Part shown: piece by piece, positions 51,106-59,614 of the stretch
Layout of the letters: each line of letters starts with the position of its first letter
Numbering within the stretch: the first letter of the stretch is position 1
Assembly (NCBI RefSeq): GCF_014649375.1
Contig: NZ_BMSX01000014.1
Location: 1-64,000 of the forward strand
Origin: Streptomyces aurantiogriseus
GTDB taxonomy: Bacteria; Actinomycetota; Actinomycetes; Streptomycetales; Streptomycetaceae
Direction: 5' to 3'
Length of the DNA stretch: 64,000 nt
Translations under genes and position numbers: made by a program
The notes under the pieces: generated by a model
The model's database searches: none
The model's input: only the letters and a program-made list of their open reading frames with translations
Told to the model about the DNA's origin: nothing

Positions 51106-52752
51106 TCAGGCCGTGCGGTCCGTCAGCTCGACCGGCTGCGCCGGCGGCGTCTCGGTCCCGGTGATCTCCAGTGAGCCGGGGCTGGCCGTGACGGCGTCGG
51201 TCAGCCAGCGCTGGTCGCTGGAGTGGTCGCGGACCTTGACCACGACGTCGGCTCCGGGGTCCTCACCGGTGGAGGCGAGGGCCAGCGTCTCGCCCCAGCG
51301 GGGCAGCAACTCCCCCTGCACGGTGAGGTCGTAGCGGACGTCGTCGGCACGGGCGTCGTCGGCCTCCGCGCACGCGCCCAGGATGACCACGCCGGCGTCC
51401 GCGTGGGAGTCCACGCACAGGTCGCGGTCGGCCACACTGCGCAGCTGCCCGTCCGCCTCGTACGCCCACAGCTGGGTCGACCCGGTGGAACAGTCGGCCA
51501 GCTCGACGGCAGCGCCCGCCTTCGCCTCGCCCCGGATGTCCAGGCACAGATCGGCGGCGGCATTGCGCAGTCTGGTCTGCCCCGGCACGGTGGGCAGTTG
51601 GGCGGTGTCCGGGGCCGTGGGGTCCGCGGTGGGTCCGGCCTGGGAGCCGGTGCCCGAGGCCGCGCCGCCGGCGGCGCTCGTGGAGGCGGCCGGGTCGGCA
51701 CCGCCGTCGTCCGACCACATACCGGCGGCGAGCAGGGTGGTCAGCAGACCGGCGGAGGCGAGGCCGACACCCGTGAGCAGCGTCCGCGGCGACCGCGCGC
51801 CGTCCGCGGCGCGGCGGCGGGGCGACGGTATGCGGTCGAGGAGAGTGGTACGGCGCGCCGCGCGCCGGCCTCCGCCGCGGCGCCGGTTGGAACCTTTGAG
51901 GCGGACGGGCTGCTGGCGGTCGCGACCGGGGCGCGACTCGACGTAGCGGCGGGCGCCCCAGCCGAGCACCGCCTCGGCCAGCAGCACGCCCAACCCGCCC
52001 TCGAAATGGCCGAGTTGTTCCGCCGCGGCGCGGCAGTAACGGCAGGCGTCCAGATGCTGGCGGACGTCCGGCAGGAGGTCGCCGCCGCGGCCGATGGGGA
52101 CGTCGAGGAGGCGGTTGTAGAAGCGGCACTCCTTGCTGGGCGCGAGTTCCCGGTGGGCGCGGACGCAGCCCTCGCGGAGCTTCTCCCGGGCCTGTTCGTG
52201 GGCGGCGGCGACGGTGGCGGGGTCCAGACCGAGCAGGCCGGCGGCGACGGTGATCGACTCGGCCTCGACCTCGACGTGCCACAGGACGCAGCGGGCGACC
52301 GGGGACAGGTTCTGGAAGGAGCGTTCCGTGAGCGCCCGGTTCTCGGGGATCAGGGACTTCGCGGTCCGCAACCCGCGGGCACCCGCCGGTTTCCGCAGCT
52401 CGGGCAGGACGGTGGACAGGCCCTCGTCGGCGGCCCACAGCCGGACCGTGTCCCGCACGGTCACCAGCAGCCGGGGGCGCAGGGCGGTGCCCGGCTCGCC
52501 CAGCTTCAGCCGGTCGAAGACCTGGTGGAACGCGGCTGTGGTGACCATGGACGCGGCGCCCGTCGAGGAGGCGAGGCAGATGGCCGCGTACTCGTGCACC
52601 GGCTGCCAGTGCCGCGCGATCAGCAGCGCGGTGGACTGGGCGACCTCGCTGTCCGTGCCGCTGCGGGTCCCGGCCGCGAGGGACTCGTCGGATTCTCCGG
52701 AGCCCCCGCCGGGCGGGGGGTAAGGAGGGCGAGGAGGTTGGGGGGTGAGCAC
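51106..52752 (-). CDS. Sigma-70-like protein fused to a zinc-finger, a membrane helix and a ricin-type lectin domain
   Basis: 548 residues from GTG at 52752 (AAAGGACG about 8 bases upstream). Residues about 35-200 resemble ECF sigma regions 2 and 4 (YAAICLASSTGAASMVTTAA, RSFQNLSPVARCVLWHVEVE, SITVAAGLLGLDPATVAAAH). Next, HLDACRYCRAAAEQL is an H-x3-C-x2-C anti-sigma-like zinc motif. A transmembrane helix (LLTGVGLASAGLLTTLLAAG, about 335-355) and Ser/Thr/Pro linker lead to an external ricin-like domain (about 385-520; DLCLDIRGEAKAGAAVELAD, STQLWAYEADGQL). One polypeptide thus spans sugar sensing outside and transcription-factor-like domains inside. Whether the sigma part is functional is unclear: the -10 recognition region is degenerate. 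Confidence 0.78.
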   Translation of the reverse strand: MLTPQPPRPPYPPPGGGSGESDESLAAGTRSGTDSEVAQSTALLIARHWQPVHEYAAICLASSTGAASMVTTAAFHQVFDRLKLGEPGTALRPRLLVTVRDTVRLWAADEGLSTVLPELRKPAGARGLRTAKSLIPENRALTERSFQNLSPVARCVLWHVEVEAESITVAAGLLGLDPATVAAAHEQAREKLREGCVRAHRELAPSKECRFYNRLLDVPIGRGGDLLPDVRQHLDACRYCRAAAEQLGHFEGGLGVLLAEAVLGWGARRYVESRPGRDRQQPVRLKGSNRRRGGGRRAARRTTLLDRIPSPRRRAADGARSPRTLLTGVGLASAGLLTTLLAAGMWSDDGGADPAASTSAAGGAASGTGSQAGPTADPTAPDTAQLPTVPGQTRLRNAAADLCLDIRGEAKAGAAVELADCSTGSTQLWAYEADGQLRSVADRDLCVDSHADAGVVILGACAEADDARADDVRYDLTVQGELLPRWGETLALASTGEDPGADVVVKVRDHSSDQRWLTDAVTASPGSLEITGTETPPAQPVELTDRTA

Positions 52753-53158
52753 TGAGCGGCGTCCTTTGGTACGTACCTGTTCGGCGCGGCGGGGAGCACG
52801 CGTTCGCCTCCGCCGGCGAAAACACGGGGCTCTCCCGGCCCCGGCCCCCCGCACGAGTGGTTCACCATTGCACAACTGAGTCGTGCGCAACAAGCCGCCG
52901 GAGATTCCCGGCCACTGTTGAAAGAAAGTCGATAAGGAGGCCGCGATTTCCGTGCCGATTCCGTTGCCGCCCTCCGTGCCGGTGCCGCCCTCTCCCAAGG
53001 CCTTTCGCCGCGCCTGGGCGTGCTTCCTGCGCCCCGTGTGAAACGCGCGCACGCGTCGGCGTGACGCACACGTTCCCGGGGCGCGGCAGGGCGTAGTGGA
53101 CTGGGTCCGGCTCCTCCTCGGAGGCCCCGCGCGGGACGGCGGCTCTCCTGCGCGAAAC
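52753..53158. other. Intergenic region upstream of the sigma-like gene
   Basis: About 400 bp with no convincing gene. It holds the promoter side of the sigma-like gene and AT-richer patches near 52862-52935 (CACCATTGCACAACTGAGTC, GAAAGAAAGTCGATAAGGAG). I see no tRNA or clear repeat. Confidence 0.5.
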
Positions 53159-53197
53159 GGCCGCCGGCCTTGTTCCTCCCGCCCTGGGCCGGCGGCC
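53159..53197. terminator. Hairpin downstream of the toxin gene
   Basis: GGCCGCCGGCC (53159-53169) and GGCCGGCGGCC (53187-53197) form an 11-bp perfect stem with a 17-base loop, 19 bases beyond the toxin stop codon. Confidence 0.6.
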
Positions 53198-53215
53198 CTG
53201 GACCGTCCCGAGTCC

Positions 53216-53593
53216 TCAGATCTGCCAGGACCGCAGCCGGTCGGCCGCGCCGTACACGTCGGCCTTGCCGTCGATCAGGTCCCGGGCCAGGTCGACGAGT
53301 GCCCCGTAGGGCGGGTCGATCCCGACGCCGCTGACGAACATGTACGCCACCGCCGTCGCGCAGGCGAAGCGGGCGTTGGCCGACGGCAGGGGCTTGAGCA
53401 GCGTGATGGTGTGCAGCAGCGCGGCGGCCCGCCAGGCCGGGTCGGAGTTCACACCCAGGCGGGGCGGATCGACACGGTGCCGGGCGACGGCGGCGACCAG
53501 CGCGGAAAAGTCGTTGATGGTGGGCTGGTCCGGCAGTACCTCTTCGTGGCGCTGGAGGAGCCAGGGCACATCGATGTGGATGACAGGCGTCAT
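53216..53593 (-). CDS. Doc/Fic-fold toxin with degenerate Fic motif
   Basis: 125 residues of the small Doc-type Fic fold (TINDFSALVAAVARHRVDPP, PAWRAAALLHTITLLKPLPS). The Fic motif H-P-F-x-D-G-N-K-R reads K-P-L-P-S-A-N-A-R: catalytic His is Lys, and Asp and Gly are replaced, while Asn and Arg remain. Doc phosphorylates EF-Tu using the His, so this protein may be inactive or work differently. It follows a CopG-like antitoxin gene by three bases, the order usual for such modules. Confidence 0.75.
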   Translation of the reverse strand: MTPVIHIDVPWLLQRHEEVLPDQPTINDFSALVAAVARHRVDPPRLGVNSDPAWRAAALLHTITLLKPLPSANARFACATAVAYMFVSGVGIDPPYGALVDLARDLIDGKADVYGAADRLRSWQI

Positions 53594-53596
53594 CGG

Positions 53597-53851
53597 TCAG
53601 GCGACCCGTCCCTCGCCCTTGAGGGGCGCTTCGTCGTCGGGGAAGGCGGCCGCGAACTCGTCGGCGTGGGACGCGAAGAACCGGCGGAAGGCCTCCGCCC
53701 CCTCCTGCAGCGCCCGGTGGCGCGCTATGTCGGCGGCGGCCGCCTCCCGTACGAGCGCCTTCATCGACGTACCGCGTTCCTTGGCGATCTGCCGCAGGTC
53801 CTCCAGCTCGCGATCGCTGAACTCCACATTGAGGGCTGGCATGCCCTTCAC
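53597..53851 (-). CDS. CopG/RHH-type antitoxin
   Basis: 84 residues from GTG at 53851, or 81 from ATG at 53842. The N-terminal MPALNVEFSDRELEDLRQIA plus KERGTSMKALVREAAAADI is a ribbon-helix-helix DNA-binding fold; the C-terminal helix (ALQEGAEAFRRFFASHADEF) should wrap the toxin. The upstream region has CGGG-CAAGTA-CCCG and GGTACC repeats that could be its operator. Forms a toxin-antitoxin pair with the Doc-like gene. Confidence 0.82.
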   Translation of the reverse strand: MKGMPALNVEFSDRELEDLRQIAKERGTSMKALVREAAAADIARHRALQEGAEAFRRFFASHADEFAAAFPDDEAPLKGEGRVA

Positions 53852-53928
53852 GGTACCGCTCGGGTACTTGCCCGTAAATAGCCGCAGGTCACACCCACGG
53901 CAGGACGGTACCGTGAAAGGCGTTGCCG

Positions 53929-56169
53929 CTATCCCTGGTCCGCCACGAACGACGCCATCCGGGTCAGCGCCGCGTTCCAGTTGATCGCGGTCTCGTTCGT
54001 CGACCAGGACTGGATGTCGTCGATGTAGCAGAACTGCCCCACACAGCCCTTGAGCTTGGTCTGCGCGTAGGGGTCCTGGATGCTCGAGTTCGGGCCGCCG
54101 GCGAGCGTGCCGTCCGGCGGGCTCGGCAGGTCCGGGTCGAGCTGGTGGGCGTACCAGCGGCTGTGCTGCTGGTGGGCATTGGCCTCGCCGTAGCCGGTGA
54201 CGTAGGAGATGTTCAGCGCGTTGCGGCCGAGGACGTAGTCCATGCTCTGCACGGCTGCGTCGCGGTACTTCGCGCCGCCGGTGATGTCGTACGCGGTGGC
54301 GAGGACCACGGCGTTGTTGAGGACCTGGTGCGCGGAGCCCCAGTCGTAGCGGTTGTCCACGGGGGCGTAGGGCATGCCGTACGGGTGGGCCCGCAGGGTG
54401 CCGAGGTACTTGTCGGCGCCGGCGATCACCGAGTGGCGCACCTTGTCGCGGCCGGGGAGCTTGTTCGGGACGGTCGCGAGGTCGAGGCGGCCCGCGGCGG
54501 CGGTCCTGGACCAGTCGAAGCCGTAGGGGACGAAGATGTCGGCCGTGTGGACCGGTGAGTTCAGGACGTGGTCGGCGAACTGCCGCTCACCGGTGGTGAG
54601 GTACAGCTCGGCGGCCGCCCAGTAGAACTCGTCGCTCACCTCGTTGTCGTTGTAGGCGCCGCCGCCGGTGCCGTCGTTCGGGTCGGCGTACACCGCGGGG
54701 TGGGCCAGGGCCGCCGTCCAGGCGTTGCGGGCGGCCGACAGGGCCCGCGCCGCGAAGGCCTTGTCGTACGGCTTGTACAGGCGTGCCGCCTGAGCGGCGG
54801 TCGCGGCCAGGTTCAGGGTCGCCGCGGTGGTCGGCGGGTGCAGTTCGCGCTTCTGCGGGTCGTCGCTCGGCAGCAGCGGCAGGCCGGTCCACTGCTCGTC
54901 GTGGATCTTGTGATGGGCCATGCCGGCGAGCGGCTGCCCGTCCGGCACCTGCATCCTCAGCAGGAACTCCAGCTCCCAGCGGGCCTCGTCGAGGATGTCC
55001 GGCACCTTGTTGCCGCTCTCGGGGAGGGCGAGCGTGCCGTCGCCCAGCTTCGCCGGCCGGCCGGTGCGGGCGGTCAGCGAGCGTTCGTAGGTGCTGAGCA
55101 CCTCCCAGGTGGCGATGCCGCCGTTGACGACGTACTTGCCGTGGTCGCCCGCGTCGTACCAGCCGCCGCTGACGTCGAGGGTGTAGTCGCAGACGCCCGG
55201 CTGGCAGGGGACGGCGGTGTCGCCCTGGTTGGGCGCGACGCCCACGTGGCCCGCGGCCCTGCCGTAACCGGGGCGCAGGTCGTCGCGGATCGCGATGCCG
55301 CTGCGCTGCGTGTAGTAGTACTTGACGGCGTCCAGCCGCAGTCGCTCGTAGGCGGCCGTGCCGATGTCGAACGGGCGGCTGGTCTCACCGTCGGCGATCA
55401 GCGTGAAGCCGGTGCCGTTCTTGCGATAGGCGCCGAAGTCGATGGAGTGGACGTTCTGCCCGGAGGAGGCGTCGACCCCGCGGGGCACGGTCCAGCCCCG
55501 CGCGACCGTCGTGCCGGCGGCGCTCTTCAGCTCCCAGGGCAGCTTCCCGGTCGCGTCGGTGACGAGCGTGGCGTTCTTCGGCCCGGCGGGCAGATAGGCG
55601 ACCTGGTTGACCCGTACCCGCGGCCCGGTGTCGGGCTCGTACACCTCCGGCGGCACCCCGCCCAGCAGGGAGACGTCGTCGAGGCAGAACCGCCAGGGGT
55701 CCGCGCTGCCGCCGACCTGGAAGGCGACCTGCCCCTGGGCGGAGTCCACCGGCGAGGTGAAGGTGTAGGAGTACGAACCGGCGGACTCCGCGAGCACCGG
55801 ACTGGCCTCGTGCCAGGTCTCGTACGGCGCGACCGACTGGCCGACGATGGCGCGCACCACATGCCCCTCGGGCACGCCGGACGCCTTGAAGGAGAACCGG
55901 TACGTCTCCCCCTTCACCAGGGTGATGCCGTCCTGGCCGACGGCGGAGTCCCAGCGGTTGACGGTGCCGCCCGGCACGTCCGCGCACAGCCGCCCCTCGG
56001 CCGGGCCCGCGCCGACGTTGCTGGTCCACCACGAGTCGGTGGTCGTGTCGAAGGTGCCGTTCCTGACCTGCTCGACCTCCTCGGCCGCGACCTGCTGCAC
56101 GGGCAGCGCGGTGAGCGCCGCGCCCAGCAGGGCGGCCAGGGACAGCAGGGTGGTTCTGCGTCGTTTCAC
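53929..56169 (-). CDS. Secreted GH9 cellulase (endoglucanase/cellobiohydrolase)
   Basis: 746 residues from GTG at 56169, preceded by GGAGGAG at seven bases. Signal peptide about 1-29; CBM4_9-like domain about 30-165 (VRNGTFDTTTDSWWTSNVGA); CelD-N Ig-like domain about 170-265 (RVRVNQVAYLPAGPKNATLV); GH9 (alpha/alpha)6 barrel about 270-746. The catalytic-base aspartates are in GGWYDAGDHGKY, the proton donor Glu in STNETAINWNAAL. This is the theme-C GH9 layout that releases cellobiose or short oligomers. A perfect CebR box lies about 55 bp upstream, so expression should be induced by cellobiose/cellotriose. Confidence 0.93.
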   Translation of the reverse strand: MKRRRTTLLSLAALLGAALTALPVQQVAAEEVEQVRNGTFDTTTDSWWTSNVGAGPAEGRLCADVPGGTVNRWDSAVGQDGITLVKGETYRFSFKASGVPEGHVVRAIVGQSVAPYETWHEASPVLAESAGSYSYTFTSPVDSAQGQVAFQVGGSADPWRFCLDDVSLLGGVPPEVYEPDTGPRVRVNQVAYLPAGPKNATLVTDATGKLPWELKSAAGTTVARGWTVPRGVDASSGQNVHSIDFGAYRKNGTGFTLIADGETSRPFDIGTAAYERLRLDAVKYYYTQRSGIAIRDDLRPGYGRAAGHVGVAPNQGDTAVPCQPGVCDYTLDVSGGWYDAGDHGKYVVNGGIATWEVLSTYERSLTARTGRPAKLGDGTLALPESGNKVPDILDEARWELEFLLRMQVPDGQPLAGMAHHKIHDEQWTGLPLLPSDDPQKRELHPPTTAATLNLAATAAQAARLYKPYDKAFAARALSAARNAWTAALAHPAVYADPNDGTGGGAYNDNEVSDEFYWAAAELYLTTGERQFADHVLNSPVHTADIFVPYGFDWSRTAAAGRLDLATVPNKLPGRDKVRHSVIAGADKYLGTLRAHPYGMPYAPVDNRYDWGSAHQVLNNAVVLATAYDITGGAKYRDAAVQSMDYVLGRNALNISYVTGYGEANAHQQHSRWYAHQLDPDLPSPPDGTLAGGPNSSIQDPYAQTKLKGCVGQFCYIDDIQSWSTNETAINWNAALTRMASFVADQG

Positions 56170-56221
56170 GTCTGGGCTCCTCCGGGAGTGCGGAACGCTC
56201 CGTGGGCGGGAGCACTGCGGG

Positions 56222-56235
56222 TGGGAGCGCTCCCA
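56222..56235. promoter_or_regulatory. CebR operator (cellulose-utilisation box)
   Basis: TGGGAGCGCTCCCA, the perfect 14-bp palindrome bound by the LacI-family repressor CebR/CelR in Streptomyces and Thermobifida. It lies upstream of the GH9 cellulase on the minus strand, in the expected promoter position. Confidence 0.92.
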
Positions 56236-56366
56236 AAGACGGTCGGAGTCCATGCTTGTTGCAGTCATGACACCCCGTCAACGGTCCGGACGGGACGGCT
56301 TCCACCGCTCCCCGCCACGGACCGTCGAGGTGCACGCCTCGCCGAGACGAACGCGCCTGTCGGGAG

Positions 56367-56471
56367 CTACGCCTCCAGCTTGCTGATGCGGACCGCCCCT
56401 TGGACCTCACCCGGACGGCTGCTCGTCAGAACAAGCCGCAACCGGGAGCCGCGCACGGCGTCGAAGTCGGT
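56367..56471 (-). pseudogene. C-terminal remnant of a discoidin-like glycoside hydrolase tail
   Basis: About 33 codons ending at TAG 56367: LTDFDAVRGSRLRLVLTSSR, then PGEVQGAVRISKLEA. This resembles the last strands of F5/8 type C (discoidin-like) modules that close many Streptomyces glycoside hydrolases. The rest of the gene is missing and replaced by a transposase fragment; the two join at about 56461-56478 through a short shared CTCACCGAC-type stretch. Confidence 0.45.
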
Positions 56472-56682
56472 GAGCCGTCGCTCCCGACGGTCCGAACGAA
56501 GCGGTGGGCAGTTGCTGCCACGTACAGCCCGACGTCGACACGAACACGATCGCGGCCAGCACCTCACGGTCACCGTGCCGGCGCCGACCGCCGCCCTGAG
56601 GCCGAGTCGGCGCCTCAGGCACCACCCGCTGGAACAGTTCCCACAACTCGTCCGGCACCAGCCGCTCAACGATCCCCACCAC
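56466..56682 (-). mobile_element. IS5-family transposase N-terminal fragment
   Basis: ATG at 56682 begins MVGIVERLVPDELWELFQRV and continues with HGDREVLAAIVFVSTSGCTW and QLPTASFGPSGATAHR, the DUF4096-like N-terminus of IS5-group transposases. After about 72 residues homology ends, replaced by the hydrolase remnant. The DDE catalytic domain and one IS end are gone, so it is immobile. Confidence 0.75.
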
Positions 56683-56805
56683 AGGCCACAGCCTACCCAG
56701 CCAAATGAGATGACTTGTAAGAGATCGCCCTTGGTTGTACCTGGCGCAGGACCCAGACGGCTTCGAGGGTTCGCCCGCCGTTGCCGGTGACGGGCTACAA
56801 CGTCT

Positions 56806-58140
56806 TCATTTGTGGTCGTGCAGGAAGGAAGGGATCTCGTCGCGGGTCGGGTAGTTCGGCAGGGGGGCTGGCTTGTCCTGAAGGAACGCAGTGATGACGG
56901 CGACGGCCCGGTCGTTGTTGTCGTCGAGGCCGTTCCACATGTGGTGTCCGACTCCGGGCATGTACTGCGTGCGCTGGATGCCGGGGTCATTGGCAAGCAC
57001 GGCGGTCGCCCATTGACGAACCTGGGAGGAGCACTCGGCGATCAGCAGCATCGCGGGGGTCCGGGAGCGCCTCAGTTGTGAGGCGATGGAGGGTGAGTCC
57101 TTGACCGTCTGCTGGATGCGGAGGCTGGCGGCGGGGCTGAAGGAGAAGTTCTGGGAGGTGTCCTCGGTGGGGATGCGGTGCGCGTCGCGCGCGCAGTAGG
57201 CGGATGCGGTGTCGCTGCCGAGGTCGGCGGCGGTGAAGGCGTTGTCGCCTTCGGCTTGTCCGATCAGTCCGGTGTCGGGGGTGAGGAGTCCGAGTCGCAT
57301 GAGGCCGAATGCCACGGCGTACCGGGGGATGTGCGTCGATCGCGGTCCGGTCGGGGCCGGCGCGAGGCCGCGGGCGGATTTTCGACCCTTGTGCCCGGTG
57401 ATGTGTGCGGTGGGGCCGTCCATGGGGCCGGGCTCGGCGATGATCGCCCGATGCAGGCGTGCGGCGACGCGTGGGTCGGCCAGGGCTCGGGTGAGCACGA
57501 CTCCGCCTGAGGAGAATCCGAGGATGTCGGCCTTTCCCTTGTCCAGGCGGTCGACGAAGGCGGCGAGGTCGCGGACCGACCTGGAGATCGTGTACTGGTC
57601 CATGGGGAGCAGGTCACTGCGTCCGCCACCGGCCTGTTCGTAGGCGTAGACGTCGTAGCCCTGGCGTGCCAGGAGTTGCAGGAACTGGTGGTCGAGCACC
57701 GAGATGCCGCGGACCGGTCCGCCGTTGAGGTACACGAGCGGGATGGGGTGCCGGGGGCGGGCCTTAGCGGGCGGGTAGTGATACACCGCGACCCGGCTGC
57801 CTGTGGTCAGGGTCCAGTGCTGCGTGGCTACGAACGGCAGGGCGGGCGGGTACTGCCGGGTCGTCGGCACGGTCGGGATGCAGACCGCCGCCGTCAGTGC
57901 TGCCGCGACGAGCACCGGCAGGAACGGCACGAGCCGCGCCGGCCAGGTGCGGTGCCGGCCCCGCCACATGGCGAGGACAGTCCCGGCCCCGAGGGTCGTC
58001 AACCATGCGGCGAGCCCCGAGCCTGCCCCGTCTGTGAGGGCGATCAGTGCGAGAAAGACGACGACCAGCGTCGCGACGGCGGCCAGGGCCAGCAGTAAGC
58101 GTCCGGCGAAGCGGACGAGGCGTATGGCGGACGTGGGCAC
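56806..58140 (-). CDS. Membrane-anchored alpha/beta hydrolase (S33-like)
   Basis: 444 residues. Three N-terminal transmembrane helices (LLLALAAVATLVVVFLALIA, LAAWLTTLGAGTVLAMW, VPFLPVLVAAALTAAVCI) are followed by an alpha/beta hydrolase: oxyanion-type LVYLNGGPVRG (compare HGGPG of prolyl aminopeptidases), nucleophile Ser in LGFSSGGVV, and catalytic His in PGVGHHMWNGLDD. It probably hydrolyses a peptide or ester at the outer face. It is divergent from a TetR gene at 58209 with a 68-bp shared region, a typical regulator-target pair. Confidence 0.8.
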   Translation of the reverse strand: MPTSAIRLVRFAGRLLLALAAVATLVVVFLALIALTDGAGSGLAAWLTTLGAGTVLAMWRGRHRTWPARLVPFLPVLVAAALTAAVCIPTVPTTRQYPPALPFVATQHWTLTTGSRVAVYHYPPAKARPRHPIPLVYLNGGPVRGISVLDHQFLQLLARQGYDVYAYEQAGGGRSDLLPMDQYTISRSVRDLAAFVDRLDKGKADILGFSSGGVVLTRALADPRVAARLHRAIIAEPGPMDGPTAHITGHKGRKSARGLAPAPTGPRSTHIPRYAVAFGLMRLGLLTPDTGLIGQAEGDNAFTAADLGSDTASAYCARDAHRIPTEDTSQNFSFSPAASLRIQQTVKDSPSIASQLRRSRTPAMLLIAECSSQVRQWATAVLANDPGIQRTQYMPGVGHHMWNGLDDNNDRAVAVITAFLQDKPAPLPNYPTRDEIPSFLHDHK

Positions 58141-58162
58141 GGCGGACCTCCGACAGTTTCAG

Positions 58163-58171
58163 AACACTGTT
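58163..58171. promoter_or_regulatory. Candidate TetR operator between divergent genes
   Basis: AACACTGTT is a 9-bp palindrome, extending imperfectly to AGAACACTGTTTC, inside the 68-bp region separating the membrane hydrolase and TetR genes. GTTTCA also occurs twice there as a direct repeat. Confidence 0.45.
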
Positions 58172-58208
58172 TCAAAACGACGTTATCAGAGGGGGTAGGC
58201 TGCTGGCC

Positions 58209-58826
58209 GTGGGTAGGCCGAGAACAAACGACGAGGCCGTCAAAGAGCGGCTTGTGGAGTGCGCGACCGAGATGCTCGCCACCCGTCCGCGGGAGTCGGT
58301 GACGGTCCGCGCCGTGGCTGCTGCTGCCGAGGCGTCGACGACGGCGGTGTACTCCTTGTTCGGTGGTAAGGACGGCCTGATCGGTGCGGTGCGCGACAGA
58401 GCCGTCGCCAGCCTGTTCCAGGATCTGTCGGCGGTTCAGACCTCCGCGGACCCTCTCGCCGACCTCTACGCGTTGGCCGTCGCCTACCGTCGTTGGGGGT
58501 GCGGACACAGCCACCTGTACACGGTGCTGTTCGGTGGTGTGCAGTCCTTCGACCCGTCGGGGGAGGTCGGTGCCAGTGACCCGATCCGTCCGCTCCTCGC
58601 GGCGATCGATCGCGCCTTGACGGCGTCCGTCTTCACTGGCGACGCAACGTCGATCGCCCTGTCGATCTGGGCAACCCTGCACGGGCTCGTGACTCTCGAA
58701 CTGGCCGGGGCCCTCGACGCCACCACGGCCGAGGCCGCATTCCGCTCGTCGATTCACGCCACACTGCGCGGATGGACGACCGCGGAGGTGTTCCACAGTC
58801 TTCGCCAAGCCGAACTCGCTCAGTGA
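58209..58826 (+). CDS. TetR-family regulator
   Basis: 205 residues from GTG at 58209. HTH: VKERLVECATEMLATRPRES, VTVRAVAAAAEASTTAVYSLF. The C-terminal domain resembles the TetR_C_33-type (WHG) group with LYALAVAYRRWGCGHSHLYT and ALSIWATLHGLVTLELAGAL. It probably represses itself and the divergent membrane hydrolase. The gene ends close to an integrase remnant on the other strand. Confidence 0.87.
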   Translation: MGRPRTNDEAVKERLVECATEMLATRPRESVTVRAVAAAAEASTTAVYSLFGGKDGLIGAVRDRAVASLFQDLSAVQTSADPLADLYALAVAYRRWGCGHSHLYTVLFGGVQSFDPSGEVGASDPIRPLLAAIDRALTASVFTGDATSIALSIWATLHGLVTLELAGALDATTAEAAFRSSIHATLRGWTTAEVFHSLRQAELAQ

Positions 58827-58844
58827 CAGGATCAGGGCCGGTAT

Positions 58845-59614
58845 CCGGGCTCTCCCGATCCTGGCGAGGAAGCAGTGGTGCGTGGTCGGTGAAGACCGGC
58901 ATGCCAGGGTCAACCAGCTGCGGCCGGCCATCGGTCGGAGCCCGTTTGAGGCTGTTGAGCTTGGCCATCGCGGCGTCAAAGCTGACTTGATGTCCTTCGC
59001 CCTCGCCGAGCCAGCCGTTGGCGCGGGCCTCTCGAATGCGCTCGCGGAGGTTCTGGATGATCTCCAGGAGGCGGGGCCGTTGGCGAGGATCCATCTGGAG
59101 GACCGGGCAACGGATGCAAGCATGCTCGTGCTTGCAGGGGGTTCCGTAGGGGCGCCCGCAGGTGCCCCAGTGACACCTCGCGGACCCCGCCGGGAAACGT
59201 CTGCTGAACGTCCTTGAACAGCCGTAATGCCTTGTAGCCGCGCAGGAAGGCGTATCCCGGCAGGACGATCCGACTCATCATCAGGCAGTTGAGGCCCGCC
59301 ACCAGCCCGTTGCGCTGGGATGCACTGTCACCCAACACGGCGGCGAGTACGAATGCCTTCCCGCTGTCGGCGCCGGCCGCCCGCCAGCGTTCCTGCCACC
59401 CGTCGCCGGGATGATCCGCGAGCCAGTCCAGGATCTTGGCCGCGTTCAGCAGCCGCATGTGCCCCCGGTCCCGGTCCGCTTTGGAATCGCGGGACGGCCA
59501 GGACGGAGAGGTGGGCAGCAGCGCGAGAACTTCGGCGCGGGTCAGGTGATCGTGGGGCCCGATACGTCCCTCGTCGGCTTTCAGTTCATGGTCGACGAAC
59601 TTCGAGGTAGTCAT
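58845..59614 (-). pseudogene. Large site-specific integrase remnant, catalytic domain deleted
   Basis: Two pieces of one gene. From ATG 59614 to about 59215: an N-terminal domain (ELKADEGRIGPHDHLTRAEV, KILDWLADHPGDGWQERW, GLNCLMMSRIVLPGYAFLRG). From about 59165 to 58845, in another frame: the zinc-binding C-terminus (WGTCGRPYGTPCKHEHACIR, CPVLQMDPRQRPRLLEIIQN). Family members are long tyrosine recombinases; the middle, with the catalytic R-H-R-Y, is missing. The ATG overlaps head-to-head with the IS701 transposase start, suggesting the IS inserted at the integrase 5' end. Confidence 0.7.

Noticed and set aside
53040..53150. A tRNA-like GC-rich stretch after the sigma-like gene's upstream region
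   Set aside because: No cloverleaf with a T-loop GTTCGA consensus and correctly spaced anticodon arm could be drawn.
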